Of a stretch of DNA of 64,000 nt, positions 13,738 through 28,369 are shown in pieces. The translations under genes were made by a program, and so were the position numbers. Each line of letters opens with the position of its first letter. Position 1 is the stretch's first letter. The stretch is from Trichopria drosophilae (taxonomy: Eukaryota; Arthropoda; Insecta; Hymenoptera; Diapriidae). The stretch lies in contig CM059584.1 in NCBI GenBank assembly GCA_030407085.1, forward strand, positions 121,186,501 through 121,250,500, written 5' to 3'. The notes under the pieces were generated by a model, which saw only the letters and a list, made by a program, of their open reading frames with translations, had not been told where the DNA came from and ran no database searches.

Positions 13738-14547
13738 TTCCAACTCCATTTCTTAAATATCTTTAATACTACAAAACCCTAATTTGCATAAATCATGGAA
13801 ACGTTTTTTTTTCTCAAGCACGTAATCCTCATTATCACAATACAATCATTTTTGTTTTTCTTAGAAACAGTATTTTTCATTTCAACGCCTCATTTATAAT
13901 ATAAAATGATAGCCCTTAAATTTCCTAATAAAAACCTTCCAAATAACATTTTTAATAGTAAATAATCATTTACAAATAAATCATTTGAGGCTATGAAGAA
14001 ATACTTTATTATAAAAAGACTGTTAGAATTGAAAAAAATATGAAAGGCGTTTATTTTGATTAAAAAAATTTTTAATCTGAAATAATTTACATTTTTACAT
14101 CCATTGTACTGTTATATGACGATGCAATCTAAGATAAAAATTGCAATTTATAAAGATTTTATGTTTGTAGACGTACAGTAACTGTGCATATTATTAGACC
14201 CATCACCATTAGGCCAAATCATCATTTGGCCATTTTAACTTCAGATCACATTCATTATTAAACAGTTTTAGTTAAATTATGAGAAAGCATATATTATACA
14301 ATGAGTTTTACATAAAAAGTAGTGATTCATCATATATTAAAGCATTTATTTTAATACCCATTCTGAAAAATACATAATTATCATTATTTTCATAAAAATG
14401 TGTCAAAACATAAATAAAGAGTTTACTTTAACAATGCTTATGCATTTTTTAACACTCCGGGAGTAGAACTTGATTTTGCGCCCTGCAGTAAAATATTCGG
14501 GTGCAAATGATCGAGCTCCACGCCCGTCAATAAAAAATATCATATGG
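13738..14547 (-). repeat. Right inverted arm of the 4.4-kb element
   Basis: Reverse complement of the left arm. It holds a local difference of roughly 80 bases absent from the left arm, containing a perfect hairpin GGCCAAAT-CATC-ATTTGGCC at 14212-14231. Confidence 0.75.
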
Positions 14548-17500
14548 ACATATTTCGCACTCGTTGAATATCGGTAATTGCACCCTTGTTTCATAATATT
14601 ACTATTACGCAATGGAACTAAGTATTTTAGTCTGTATTTGGCGTTTATTTGTTTATTTCGTGTTGTTAGGTTAGGACTGACCTGCTGTCATCTGATCTGA
14701 ACGTGGTCACTATATGAAACATTACATAAAATGTTACCATAAATATAAAACTAAAAGTTTTAGTAATGAGTGAGAACGATATTGCAATAAAACAAAAAAA
14801 ATCAGTGAACTATTTACTATTTCATAGTGATATAACATATGACACGTAAAACGATATGTTATATTTAATAAATTATTCGACGTTGAACGGTAACTTTTAC
14901 ATCTGGTGCAATTTAATACAAATTGTATTTTCGGTTGCCAAATATCTATTCATTATTACAAAACCCAGGATAATAAACATATTCTTTTCGAATAATTTAA
15001 AAACATCAAATTTATCTCTTTTACAAGCATAATGTTAAAATGCTTATGATTTATTAGATGACAATGTTCAAGGTCGTAGTTAATTGAAAACCAATAGTTA
15101 ACCACTATGCTCGTGGAGCCTAGATAAGAAACGTTTAAACGATTTATAATTATTATTGCAAAAAGAAAAAGGCGCGCACAAATACCGCTTTTATCAAAAG
15201 GAAATAGCGTTCTCATTATCGATAATTTAGTATCTCCACTTAACGTTTCCTACTTCTTAAATCAGTCCAATAAGGAAATTGATATCCTTATTAAACAGCC
15301 TAAAGCACGTACTAAATTAATATGAACGAACAATAGCAAAACTCGTATGAGTGCAAGCCTGAGGACATGTGTGAGAAACTACCGATACTGGTTTGTTCGC
15401 TGGTCTTTACGCAGAAGGGGTTAAAAAATGTCTAGTCTTTATCAAGCGGTATGGAACTTAGATATTGTGCACCTAACTTCTACTTACTAGTTTTATATTT
15501 GTCGAGATTCGAGAAGATTCTGCGATAACTTACATACCTTTGAAATTACGTTTACCTTTGGATGATTTCACTTGTATAGTACACTTTCTATGTACTTTTT
15601 TTATAATGCACCTCGTTTTATGGTTTAGAATTTTGTTTCGAAGACACTGGCTTTCTTTGATTATACGTGTTTGTCGTAAACATCAAAACATATGATTCGA
15701 AATTCATTTAAAAGAAATTGCTGTTGTTTGTATTGAAAGTATCGTTACTTTAGTTAACTACGAGGAGGAAATTACATTTATTCTAAATTGAAAAGTATTT
15801 ATAATAAATACATATTGGTGACATAAAGAGAAATTTGAAAAGATTACGTGGATCGGTTTAGGTTCTATTCATTTATAATTGAGTTTTGATCAAGTACTGC
15901 TTAGATAATAATTAGAAATGATTAGTATTAGGTGTGATTTATCCTTATCGGATAAGGACCGGATCAAAACCATGAAGAAAATTCAGGTAATCTTAAACAG
16001 CATCCTCTCTGAAATCTACTGAATTCGAAGCTGAAAATGTTATTATCTTTTGAATGTTCTCACTCTGTTTACTCTTATTACTACTATTTTAATATTCCTT
16101 TCGTCTCAAATACAACATAGTTTATATTTAGTTTAATATTAAGAAAAACATTAGCATTTAATCGAATTTTATTATTTCGATTTGTGTTTTAGTAAGCTGT
16201 AATTCCTCCCAAATCTTATGTAATATAATAAATAATCAATAGTTAATTGCTTTTACTTTTCATAGTAAATTTCTGAATTTCACGAACTTTCCTAGAACGT
16301 GAATATTTGGTTCTATCTTAGCAAGCTTAATTATATAATACAACATTTTCAACAGTCAACACACAATCACAATACAATACAATCATAATATGTTTAAAAA
16401 AATTAATTTAACAAAGTTTATTAATAAAAATGTAGAGTAAAATGCAGAATTTCTTTTCTTAAAATAAAATACTTTGACATAATATTTTTACTTTTGTCAT
16501 GATACCTGCTATTCAATTTAGTAATGATTGGCAACATTATGAAAAGGTTTATCGTAGATTTAAACGTTAACATTGTAATCATTTCATAATTATTGATTTT
16601 GTCGGCGTTACTAAGTATCTGCAAATGCATAAAAAATACAAATTAAATAACCAAATAACTATGAGCAACTGATCATTGAATTCTTAATCTGTTTTATTTA
16701 GATAGTTTCATCAATATTAATTTTTGTTTATTGTACATTTTATACATTCCTTCTCTTTTATTACATTAGCAAATATGCTTGGCTTATATTTAAGAAAAAA
16801 GTAAATAATTTCGAAAGCAATAAAATGAATATTTGAAAAGTAAAATTAGTTATTAAATATTTATGATGCAATTAAAGTCTATTTATAAATACGAACGTAT
16901 TTTACTGGAAGTCAAATAATTTTAATATTGATTGTGTTATTAAAATTCCTCTGAATATTTCGATATTATATTATTTGCACTCATTGCACAAAAGTGTTTT
17001 ATAGATTGAAAAAGAGTTTTATGCTTTTGTAAATACGGAAATTAACTGATTATTTTAGCTCAAATACTTATTGTTTAGATAACAAAACGTTATCATTAGC
17101 ATACAGATTTTTTCTTCAATTCCTCAACCTGATGTTTTACAGATGACTAATGAATTTTAAAATTCTAGCGACATATAAATATGGAATGATTCCTTTTTAG
17201 AGAAAAAATATTTTTCGAAATCTAATTTTGACTTATGATCATATATTTTGGGATCAAATGAGATCTATTGAGATATCTTCGTATATAAAAAAAATTAAAT
17301 AACTACGTTGTGTTACGACATATTATATATTAATTATGACGCATTATTCTTCCGTGTGAAAAAAATGTACAGCAAAGAAATTATTTAAAAACTCTTAGGT
17401 TATCAACCACTTATGGGGTAACATATATCTAAAAAAATCTTTTTTTATTTATGAAAATATATTTAGATAACAACATAACGAAGTTCAAATTCTATAACTG

Positions 17501-19400
17501 AAAAATTATATGATTTCGAAATCACATTTGATTTCTATTACACTCATTGATTCGAGATGTTATTAGATTCATATTAAACATCAAATAGGTGCATAAATAT
17601 TATGGACTTTTCATGGCAAAAAAAGGAATTTTAGTCAGTTATTAAAAGGAAATGTATATCATGATATGATAAAATTTAAATTTTAAAATTACTATCTATT
17701 CGAACATTCACAACCATCTCAACAAAACCGAGAGATAAAACTTCAAATTTTGAGTTGCAAAAACGAAAACCGAATTACTTGGAAACAATTTAACCGTTTG
17801 CTGGATTAAAGCGAAAATTTACTGAGAAACTGAGACCTATTCGTAATTTAATTTTGAATAAAGTATCACAACGACAAAAAATGTGAATACAAAGTCTTTG
17901 CAAAAACTTTCAACAATTTTAGATACCAATTATCAATCAATAAAACTATCCTGAAATTTTATAACTATGTGATAAAATTTGAATCTTACTGGATTTCAAA
18001 AACAAGACGAATGACATAAAATTCATCAAATAATATTTTAATTTCGAAATATTAATTCAAGCAAAAGAAGTTCAGACACATCTTACCAACTCAAATAAAG
18101 ATCTCACTCGTACCAATGAAATATTTAAAAATATTTATCATGATCTGATCATACTATGAATTGAGGTTCTATTTCTGTCTAGTTAGATAGGAAAATTAAA
18201 GATCTCTATATATATATATATAAGTATCTCCAATCTATATTGCATTTACTAGATTGAGAACCCATCAGTACTTGGTTGATCTCAATTTCGTACTTCATCA
18301 TTCAGAATCGTCAGAAATTGTTTAGATACACTTATGTATAGTTTGATTAACAGAAATTATGTACGAAATTTAGCTTCATGGTACTAGAAAAATAAAAATG
18401 TAAGAAAACGTCCACATTATTTCTGGGGCAATTTGTTTATTTTTAGTAAATCGCCCCTCATTTTGTTACTTTTGCAGTTTTTTTGTTAAATTTCAAACGG
18501 ATTTTGAAGAAGACAAGTCCTCCGAAAATATCAAAGAAAAACCATTCATTACATTAATTGGAAAAAAATACTGGCGATACAATGTTGTTATAGTGCTTTT
18601 TTAAAGTTTCACCTTTCAAAGTTCAAATTTAGATAACTTCGTTAAACAAAATTTGTATAAAAAATAAAAAAATACGTGTCCCTTTATTTTTTATGCAGAA
18701 TAACATATTTTAGGGATAGCTAGTTCTCCAACTTGAAATTAGTTGGCCTTGTCAGTCTATGGTGAATAAAATTATAGTTGATTACATTTGATGCTACATT
18801 TGCTACATTGAGTCTTTAATTTTAGGTATCAAATTTGTTCACTTAAGTTGCCACTCCATTAAGAACGAAATCGCATTAAATTATATTTTTTCTAGGTGAA
18901 TGTGCTACACTAATATATTTTCTAGATTTAATATTTTCTTATATTATATTTATAGTATATTATTGTTAACATTTCAATATTATAGCATTTTTTACTTAAA
19001 CCAACGAATGGAACTGGTAGGAAAATCCATTACAATCGTCATTTATCAGAAACCATTCATTTAGTAATGAAAAAAGAATTTAAGATGGAAAAATGTAAAG
19101 TAACGTTTTCAAAATGTTACGTTGCCTTCATTTAAAAAGACCATTGAAATAGTAATTATAATTCTTCCTTGTTCGAAATGAAATACGTGTACAAAGAATA
19201 CAAAGCACAATTTTTATTTATGTTTAATAACGTTGTTACTTTAATCGACAGTAGTATTATTGGAAAGTCAGTGATTCTTGATTGAAATCACCGGCAAATC
19301 GATTTATGAGAAGAGTGACTAACCAACATTATTACAAAAAACTGTCTATGAAGACCAATATGCTTGCAACGCGGAAGATGTCGAATCCTTCTTCGTCTTC
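14548..19400. other. AT-rich intergenic DNA
   Basis: Almost 5 kb of low-complexity AT-rich DNA. A (TA)8 microsatellite is at 18207-18222. No supported gene. Confidence 0.4.
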
Positions 19401-19567
19401 TTGATTGAGTAAATGTAGGAGGAGGAGGATAAGGTGATGGTGGAGGGAATGGAGGTGGAGGGAAAGGATGTTGAAGACGGCGATCTTAGAAGCTAAGCAA
19501 CTGTCATGGGTATCACACGTGATATCAGAGACTTACTGGTGTTTGTCCTCATCCTCGAATAATTTGA

Positions 19568-19601
19568 TATAAATTATTTTAATAATAATTTAATACAGTG
19601 A
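19568..19601 (+). promoter_or_regulatory. Candidate core promoter: TATAAAT plus initiator
   Basis: TATAAAT at 19568-19574 is followed by ACAGTG with the expected +1 A at 19597, a spacing of 29 bases. This is the usual TATA-to-start distance. A purine-rich GGAGG/GGTGGAGGG tract (about 19416-19468) and a CACGTG E-box (about 19517) lie just upstream, as in GAGA-rich insect promoters. The transcript would begin the candidate leader exon. Inferred from sequence only. Confidence 0.4.
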
Positions 19602-19916
19602 ACAAAAATTTTAATTTTATTTAAAATTTTGGTGCAAACGAAAACAACAGTACTTCAAGATTCTTATTGTCTGTTTGGTGTTTTAAATTGTTAGTGAGTT
19701 TTCGACTGTGATTAAGATATTAATAAAATAAGGCAGTAAAAAGTGGATTGTTTGAAAGTGTTTTAAGTGGTGTGTCTATACATCAATTTGTTACAAGAAA
19801 TTTCAATCTGATATTGAGTGATATTAAAAAAAAGTCTCGTTATCCGTCGAGTGTTTATAATCCAGGTGTGGAAGAGGATGGAAAGACTAGACAAGCCAAG
19901 ATACTCGTGACCAGAA
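19597..19916 (+). other. Ets98B: Candidate non-coding first exon (5' UTR) of Ets98B
   Basis: About 320 bases between a TATA/initiator pair and the strong donor CCAGAA|GTAAGT. Composition is leader-like (GTGTTTTAAGTGGTGTG). Splicing to the acceptor at 37623 would place AGAA directly before the Ets98B ATG. The open frame at 19748-19954 does not continue in frame into Ets98B when joined this way. A 10-codon upstream ORF (ATG 19878, stop 19908-19910), with A at -3 and G at +4, lies wholly inside this exon. The implied first intron is 17.7 kb. It could instead belong to another transcript. Confidence 0.4.
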
Positions 19917-22900
19917 GTAAGTTCAACAGCATCGGTGACGATCTTTCTGTCTGAGTAGCTCAAAACCTTTTGATGTGCCACTGATAATGCAGATAACTCT
20001 CGATAATGTGATTAAATGAATTTCATATGACCAATTCCCTTATCTCTTTTGATTTTCCTGTTGACTACGAAAATGCGTTTCAAAATGATCCATGCGAAGA
20101 AATACTTGGTGGTTGCAATTCCTTACCCAGGAACCACAATTTTATGTTCAGTTTTGTTTGTAACTGATTTAATCGATTTGCGTGTAGTTTGCTAAATTTT
20201 ATACGTTGCATAAAACTAACAATTGCGTGCAATTACAATTGTCATAATTTATTGTCTCGGCAATCGGGCCCGGACTGCCTTGAACTGAAAAGTCTTGAGT
20301 TGCTAATGAAAAGAATCATAGTTGTTTATTTCGAATGCAATTACAGCCTTATCTTTACTTTTTAAGCAGAAAATGTTAATCTCCGTGAATTAAAATCGAA
20401 CAGAAATACTTGCGTCTACGTGATCGTAGATAATCGTTGACATCGGGGAAGATTAAAAACTGATATTGCTTGTCTGCGTTTCAATTTTTTTTCTTCGAAA
20501 TGAATTTTTTACATAATCCTACATAGGTAATTTTGTATATAAATATAAAGGTCTTTCTACGTGATCATTCTTATTTAGATTTGATTAAGATAACTTCAGT
20601 GTTTCTGAACCTCGTGTATATGCATCATGCCATGAAATTCGAATCTTATTATGTAAATAATTCATGATTGGATTATATAATAAAAATAATTAGAATAGTT
20701 AACGTTATTAAAAATTAAGATGTCATCATCTATCCATGATAAAAGTCGATATATAATGATGATTCTTCGATTAGTATGTCCATATAAATTTGTTTATATT
20801 TTTATTAACGATAATTTGAAATATAAAAAAGTGTTTTTGAAAGTCAACTGTTTTTTTTTTAGTTTTTCCATGCTAATTTGAGATTGATATGTTAAAATCT
20901 TATTTATTATAAGATATTGTGGGTGTAAAAATCTGTGAATTATTTTTATTAGTACGCGAAACTATTCTGCCATCATTTTAAAGTCTTATATATAAATTGA
21001 CAAAAATATTTTAAGCACTCTAGTTTTTGAAAGTCAATTTACTTTCTCAGTGGTAATTTTGACTAAGAATTTTTTTACGTTTAATAGCTAGAATCCTTTC
21101 ATTTCATTTATTGTTCGACTAGGAGATTAAGTAACAATTGAAATAATAAATGATGTACCTTTTTAATTCTAATTGTAAATGTTATAAAAATATATCCAGA
21201 AGAAACAAGAGAATAAAAATTGAAACAATAATAAAAAAATGTGACACAAGTATTAGAAATGTACATTAAAATGCGTGGAAAGTAGGTAATAGTAAAACAT
21301 TAAACGTTAAAAAGTTAACATAAAACGGGAGAGTCTAAACTAATCGTGACTAATATTTTCAAGGAAAACATTGTTGTTAACATCACTGAATAAAAGTTTC
21401 AAAATTTCTTGGAAACGTAATTAGGAAAAAACATTGAGGACATTTTAATTAAATAATTCCGATTGATTAAAAATCTACAAAATTTATAAGAGAATGTTTT
21501 TCCTAAAAATTTAAATTGTCATTGAAGAATTTTTCTGGACCTAAAAATATAGAATAGCGATTATAGATATAGTTAATATATGCTTTTAATAATTGTTTGT
21601 AGTGTAAGTATAAATTTGTTTATTTACTATGAAACATTTAAATTAGTAAACAGTATTAATAGATACTCATTTGAAAAAAAGTTTACAGTATACGTATTAC
21701 ATGCAAACAAAAATTCCCGGAGCAGATTTATTAACATTTCTATTAAGTAGTACCTAAAACTCAATTTCAAAAACCAACTTGCCCGAAAATTTCCAAAACA
21801 TCTTTTCGAAATTATAAAATTTTATTGGCAGAGAACCGTAGTCATTAATTATCAACCACAAAAATTCTGAACATTTTCGATAAAGTTTCATTGCACAATG
21901 TGAGATAATTAAGTACTTAATTTAAATATATAATATTTACTTAACATTTTCGGTAAATTGTACTAAAGAGTATAGTAGAATGTATTAACGACTTTTTCTG
22001 TATTATATCTATTCCGGATGATTATAATATTGTAGTCAACTTAAATGAGATCTATCGATGAAACTCTAAAAGCAACTTAATATTTAATAAATCTTATATT
22101 TTATAATTTATGGGATTTTATACATTAATCTACTTCCTTAATGCAGATAAAAATAACTAAAAGCGTCAGTAATTTTATCCCAGATAGAAAACAATAGAAT
22201 AATTTAGTGGAAATATTTATAAAATTATGGTTTATGATGTTTAACGGAAAATATAATAATTATAATGTATACATTTACATGTAAGAAAAGTTTATTTAGC
22301 ATAGTCTAAAATTAAAATATTGAATTTAGTTAAAGTGGATGTAATCAGTAATATTTTGCAACCAACTATTATTTGAATCATTGTATACGAATCTTGATTA
22401 TTAGATTATTATGGAAAACACGAAAATAACACCTTTACACTCACTAAACCTGAACCTAAAACGACTAATATAAAATTAAAATGTTCTGATTAATTACGAT
22501 CGTACTATCTTTTTTGGTTCTAATAACCAGAAATTCGGGTAGTTTAATTAGAAAAATAATTGTTTTAACAACATCTGGTTAAATTAAGAAGAAAAATAAT
22601 AAGGTCCTATTTAATTATCTTCTGGTTATTTTCACTATTTTTTTCTGAGTGTATCAATTAGTCAATTTTTTAATCGCCAATTACTGATTCCTTATTCCAA
22701 TTCTACTAATATAGATGTAGGAAGTAAATAGTTTTTGCAAATTTAACACATATTTTAAGGAACTAGTTGTTTTCGAAAGTTTACTAATAAGAATTCTTAT
22801 AAATATAATAAATTTAGTACTTATTAAATAATTCAACTTTAATTGGAATAGTAAAAATGATACTTTAATGTTATGGTTTGCAATTTTCAGAGTAACATTT

Positions 22901-25900
22901 TGGCCACTACATCTTTTCTAATTTTTAATCTCTGTCCATTATTATATTCTTTTTTAATTGCGTAATCTTAATTTTTCTGTTCAAGATGAGTGTTTAAGAA
23001 CGAAGCACAGGGAAACTATCTTTAACATAAATTAGTGTGACTATTTAATAAAAGGCTTGGGGTATTGGTTATAGGATTTATAAGGTCAAATTTATCAGTG
23101 AAAGTAATTATTTCGAGTGCAAAAATGTCACACGCAGGGATTCTTTTCGAAAAGTACTATTTTAAGTAACCTTAATGAAAGAACAGATCCTTACGATCTT
23201 GGAAAATGAAATAGTTTTACGTTTGAAAAATTCATGACGAATAAATAAAGAACATTTAAATTTACCTTTTAATATAATTTTCTAAATCTAAATCAAATTT
23301 CTTGACCGCTAGTGCTAATTATAATTGCTACCAAATGTCCTTTTCTTAATCCTTTGATGGTATTATATGAATTTTGATTTATATTTGATGATATTTGATT
23401 AGAATATTTATTTGTTTGGCAATGCCAGTGATAAAAAGAAGTAATTAATGAAAATAGTATTTATTTAAAAATGTTTTGGCATCATGTTGATGCCCTCTCC
23501 AGTACAAATATCTAAAAAAATGTTTGTTAAATATGAAACAAAAAAAACTTAGGAAGTTTAAGAAATTTAATTTTTAGAATTCGTACTAATCATCCCAACT
23601 TATTATGAAATAATAGAACATTTTCACGTTTTGATAAAAAATGTAATAGCTTACAGTAACAATAAAACAAACAAACTTTTTTCTATGTAAATACGATTTT
23701 TTTGAGAATACTTTTCTTTGATTTCAAATGGTTTGTCAGATCGGTTAACCTAAATTTAGTAAAAACATAATTGTATTTAAAAGTAACTGTACCTACCTAC
23801 GTCATCTCAATCTTGAATAGAGCTACGAACGGAAATATATATCCAATATTACGTCGTACTATAACAGAATTTTTGCTACTTATTCGAGAAAGTACATAAT
23901 TGGAATTCCCATAAACTTAAAGAGGTATCCTATACATACACTGTTGCTCGCATACTCTCGTATCAAAAACCTTCAATCTCGTCTTCCCATCGAGTCGATG
24001 AACTATTTACATCTTTGTATTCTATTAACTTATTTCCATCATCTATTTCAGATATTTCTATAATCTATTTCTGAATCCAAATTTACGTTAGTATATTTTT
24101 TTGGTGTTGCAAAGTTCAACTGGTTAAAAAATATTAAAAATTAGCCTAACAAATTTTTGCATTCGAAATTTCAAACTTTCTACGAGTGCACCACACTTTC
24201 TTAAATTTGTTTGAATTACGAAATCATCAATGATAAACCCATTATCGTTGACCTAACGTTATCGAATATCAGCGGAATGATAATTTTCCTCCTTCGCGAG
24301 ATACCGTGAGAATATATATTTCTCCTGTTTTGACGGAGCCCGATATTTTTAAGTATATTTTCTGCGAATTTAGAAGTTTTACTCAACATCGAGATTTATA
24401 ATTCGAGATGGGGTTGCACAAAAAATATCTCTAAAAAATGTCTAAAATTAACTGCAGCACTTTCGTGCATCTTATCAGAGCAAATTGCAATAAAATGTCA
24501 AAAGCAGGGAAAAATGTGTTGAAAGTAAATGCTGCGAAAAGGAAATGTAACTCGAGCAAATAAAATAATATATTATACGTTATGTTTGCTGTGCTTGATT
24601 TATAATTATCTCGTAACATTTAAAATGCTGACGGTAACGTTGGATGCAACTGTTTATTGACAACATGTAATCCTCGTGCTGAGGCAAAAACAATATAAAA
24701 ATTTTATAACGAAATTATATTTAGAATTTGGAGACGAATTTTCCTATATTCGAAATGCAGTGCTTTTAATGTAAACACGTACAAGGGGCGATTGAAAATG
24801 AATCTTTAATTTACTTTGTGGAGGTGGAAGATATTTTTGGTTGTTTGCATTTGTTAAGGCGACGAGTACCGATACTTGCGCAAGCAAGATGCTACATTAT
24901 CATCGAACCAGTCATTCGTTTCGTCATCCATTTAGTCGTATCTTGAAGTCAATTTTTTTTAATTACAGAGAGGTCTAAAACAGTACGAATTTTATAGCTT
25001 TCATTTAAAATAAATTCGTCTTCTGCACCGATCTCTTCCTTCATCGAAATTCGCTAGTCATTCTGGCGGGTGACTTATCAACATGTTTTCTCTTTTATCG
25101 TTTATTCTTATCGTTTTATGCTCGTTGTCTGTTTGAATTTTTATTCACTTATTCCATTATAATACAATATGTCGGGTCGGTATGTCTAAATATAATTTTC
25201 AGCTTCCTTAAACTAGCGACAGTATGTTGCATTTGTTTCAAACAATATAGGTTATGTTCACTTTAAAAATCGACATCGAGAAAATATTTGTTTGAATAGT
25301 GAATATAGAGTTACTTGAATTCAGAAAAGTATTTTTTTATACATAATGACTTTTACTATATTTAGTATGGGTTTTTCACAATGATTATCCATTAATCGAG
25401 AGACAATTAATATTTGCAGACTCGTTGAAAAGTAAAATTTTAAATTTTAAAAGTGGTATATTTAAATATTAGGAAATGGTAAACGGATCAAGATTATTGT
25501 CTCCTTATCTAACATTTCATAAATACCGAACTTACTTATATAAAATAGTTAATATTATATTTTTGTACATGCTGCATTAGGTGCTTGGATTTGATGGAAA
25601 ATTATTTTCTATAAATCTAATTATCCAAAAAGTAGACACCAGAATAACATTTTTCGAAGGTTCTTCGTGCGCTGATTCTGCATCCAAAGTAAAAATCTCT
25701 TAAAGGCACTGCTTTTTTTTTCTACACAGAAAAGTATAAACATCATCTTACCTTATATGCTCAGTCCCGTCAAATGCCGTTCAGTATGCTTAAATGATTT
25801 ATTATTCAGGTATTTTCATGCCATTTTCATGATGGGATTCCACATTTTAATGAAAACATGAAGAAGAACGAAATATCTTAGCGAAAAAAGAGATAATCAA

Positions 25901-28369
25901 ACTCAACATTGAGAGCCATTTGAGATTTCGCAGAAAAGGGTTTGAATTTTAAGATGATGTTTATAGGTTTTTTTAGTAAATGAAAAGTAAATTCAATTCT
26001 TCATAACCTTAAACACAGGTCAAAATCGCCTGCATTAAAATACGAACAAAACAAACTTACATATCGATGCACTTTTTCGTCAGGACATCCTGGAAACCTC
26101 AACCAATTCAGACATTTTTATCTCAGATTTAGCGATTTTGGAAGATTAAGAACTTTTCTTTGTATAATAGAAATTGATACGAAATTAATAAATGTTGCAT
26201 TTTACTAATTTGCTTAGTTGTTTCAAAATTGAATGTTCATGTATGCCATCTAATTTTACAATAGGATCTAGCATCGAAAGTTTAAAAATCACCGAGAAAC
26301 TATTAATTTTATAAATTATTCTACTTAGCAATCCTTACAGTCTGATAAAAAGCAAGATTACATTAAAATTATTTAAGGATTGTGAAAAGATAGTCAGATT
26401 CATCGCACTAAAAACTGGACATATTGTGTTCTATTGGTCACAGAGTCGACCTGATTTCGTCAAAATGATTGCCTGATTGTACAAAATGTTTGAATTTTAT
26501 TTTAAAAGTTGTCACTTTATTAAGTTTATTGTCTCGATAAATGATATAAATTATTTTTAAAGATCAATTAGTTTTCTGATGTGAAAACCAGTCAATTTTC
26601 TTGACGAACATTGGAACATCTAAAATAGAGATTTCGGTATAAGCAATTTTTATTTGGGCAGAAGAGTGCTTTGGCAGAATTTCGAGATAAAACTTACTCC
26701 ATTAGTATCTTAAATTTTGAAAGTTTTTATCCAGAATTAGTTTTGAAAAATGAGAAGCCTGAAGCTTCAATTGAAAGTAAAAATATCATAAAATCATTAT
26801 AACTTTGAACGTTCGGTTCAAATCTTAGTGGCTAAAGTAGAAATTAAAATTGATATGTGGTATTATATTTTACTTTAACATAACTTGAAAATTCTGGTGA
26901 TAATAGAAATTAATACGAAAGAAATATTATATTTTAAATTTACGTACATTTATTATTTTTTATTTGCACTATTTAGTGTTATAAAAAAAAGGTCCTCAAC
27001 GGAATTTTATAGGTTATAGTTACAACCATAACGGAGTTAAATAAACAAAAAATGTAGTTACGGAAACGACATTTTGGCAGTTAGTTCTACTACATTTAAA
27101 AACATTTTTTAGAGTCTAACTACCTGGTACACTAAAAACTATTCAACAAACTGGAGCAATCAATTTTTAATTGAATTTAGCAGAAATTTTCTTGAAGCGT
27201 ATCGAACTACTGTGCGCAGTTAAAAAGTAGTCAAATCAACTAAGAATTTTTCTGGAAGTTATTTTTAGTGGAATTATTTTTAGTGCAGTTATAGGCGGTT
27301 GCTTTTTTATTATAATAGTGCATGACTTTTTGAGTTTTATCCATGTTATCGCATTTCTTGAACTCAAATCATTCGGAATACTTTTTCGTTTACTGGGTAA
27401 ATAATGTTAACTTAAGTAAAAATAGTAAAATTAAGAACATCAACAAAGTTATAGTAACAAAAAAAGTATTTCTTTTAACTATTCTCGACTCAACTTCTCA
27501 ATGGAAGTTGAATTTGTCAAGTAAATTTTGTTCAGTGCAGGGCTTCGAATCCATTTCATGTACTGCATCGCAAGTACTTAAAATAATCATGAACATAATT
27601 AGTACAATTAGTTTACCATGTAATTAGTGGTGGTGAAGGGAATAAATTAGTTTAGCAAAACGTGAAAAACTAATATTACGATTCCACTTGATTTGGGTAA
27701 ACTAAATTACTAATCATCAAGGAGTATATAAACTATGAAAAATTCCCATACTCTCTGAATTTATCAAGATATACTCATAAAATGTAAATATTTCCTGTCT
27801 TTTTCTGAAAAAATACCCGTACTGCCAAATACTTATGCATAGATATTATAAATATTTCATAATGTACAAAACTACTTCATTTTTCGCGTATAACCCACGC
27901 ATAGAACAGTGTTTCTTTTTCAAAACATCTCTGCTTAAATAATAGTAACATTAACTGCGTCTACTATAAAAAAGTACTAAAAAAATATAGTTCTTCCTAA
28001 TATTTTCAAGGCTATTACCTTATAATAGTTAAATTTGTCATATAAATTCTGTTGTAATCTGTAATATATTTCGTGTAACTATTTTATAGTTTTCTCAACC
28101 ATATACATTCGGCTGAGTATGCATATTGTCGAGTACAATTTCATTGTCGATAGGTGAAAGCTTTTCAGCAATGTTTATAGAAATGAGGAATATCTATGGC
28201 TATGCTAAAAAGACCATTTTCACATCATTGATACATTTGTTAATCATCAGTGATAAACATTATGGATTGCTATTAAATCCAATACATCGTCACCTGTTAG
28301 TTGAGGTTAACTTTTCTGTAATTCTTACGTGTTTATACGAAAAACAGATCTTAATCCAAATGGAAGAGT
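19917..28369. other. AT-rich non-coding stretch (would be Ets98B intron 0)
   Basis: About 8.4 kb of AT-rich DNA with no supported exon. Open frames are short and of chance character. Around 22430-22660 the motif TAACCAGA recurs in both orientations and may mark a degraded inverted-repeat element. Nothing else stands out. Confidence 0.5.

Larger units (their letters stand above)
10129..14547. mobile_element. 4.4-kb element with about 0.8-kb terminal inverted repeats
   Basis: The sequence 10129-10948 reappears as its reverse complement at 13738-14547 with scattered mismatches and small indels. Both ends show GGCGTGG then AGCTCGAT or GGCTCGAT, then AGGGCGCAAAATC and CTCCCGGAGT, followed by long matching stretches such as TTCTCATAATTTAACTAAAA. 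The central 2.8 kb has no long reading frame; GAGTGAA/TTCACTC recurs inside it. Similarity continues outward through CATATGATAT, so the exact end and target duplication are unclear. It fits a non-autonomous foldback or long-TIR DNA transposon; superfamily not recognised. Confidence 0.75.

Noticed and set aside
19480..19530. 5S rRNA-like stretch (GATCTTAGAAGCTAAGCAACTGTC)
   Set aside because: Resembles the A-box region of 5S rRNA, but the following conserved 5S segments do not match, so chance or a very degraded copy.
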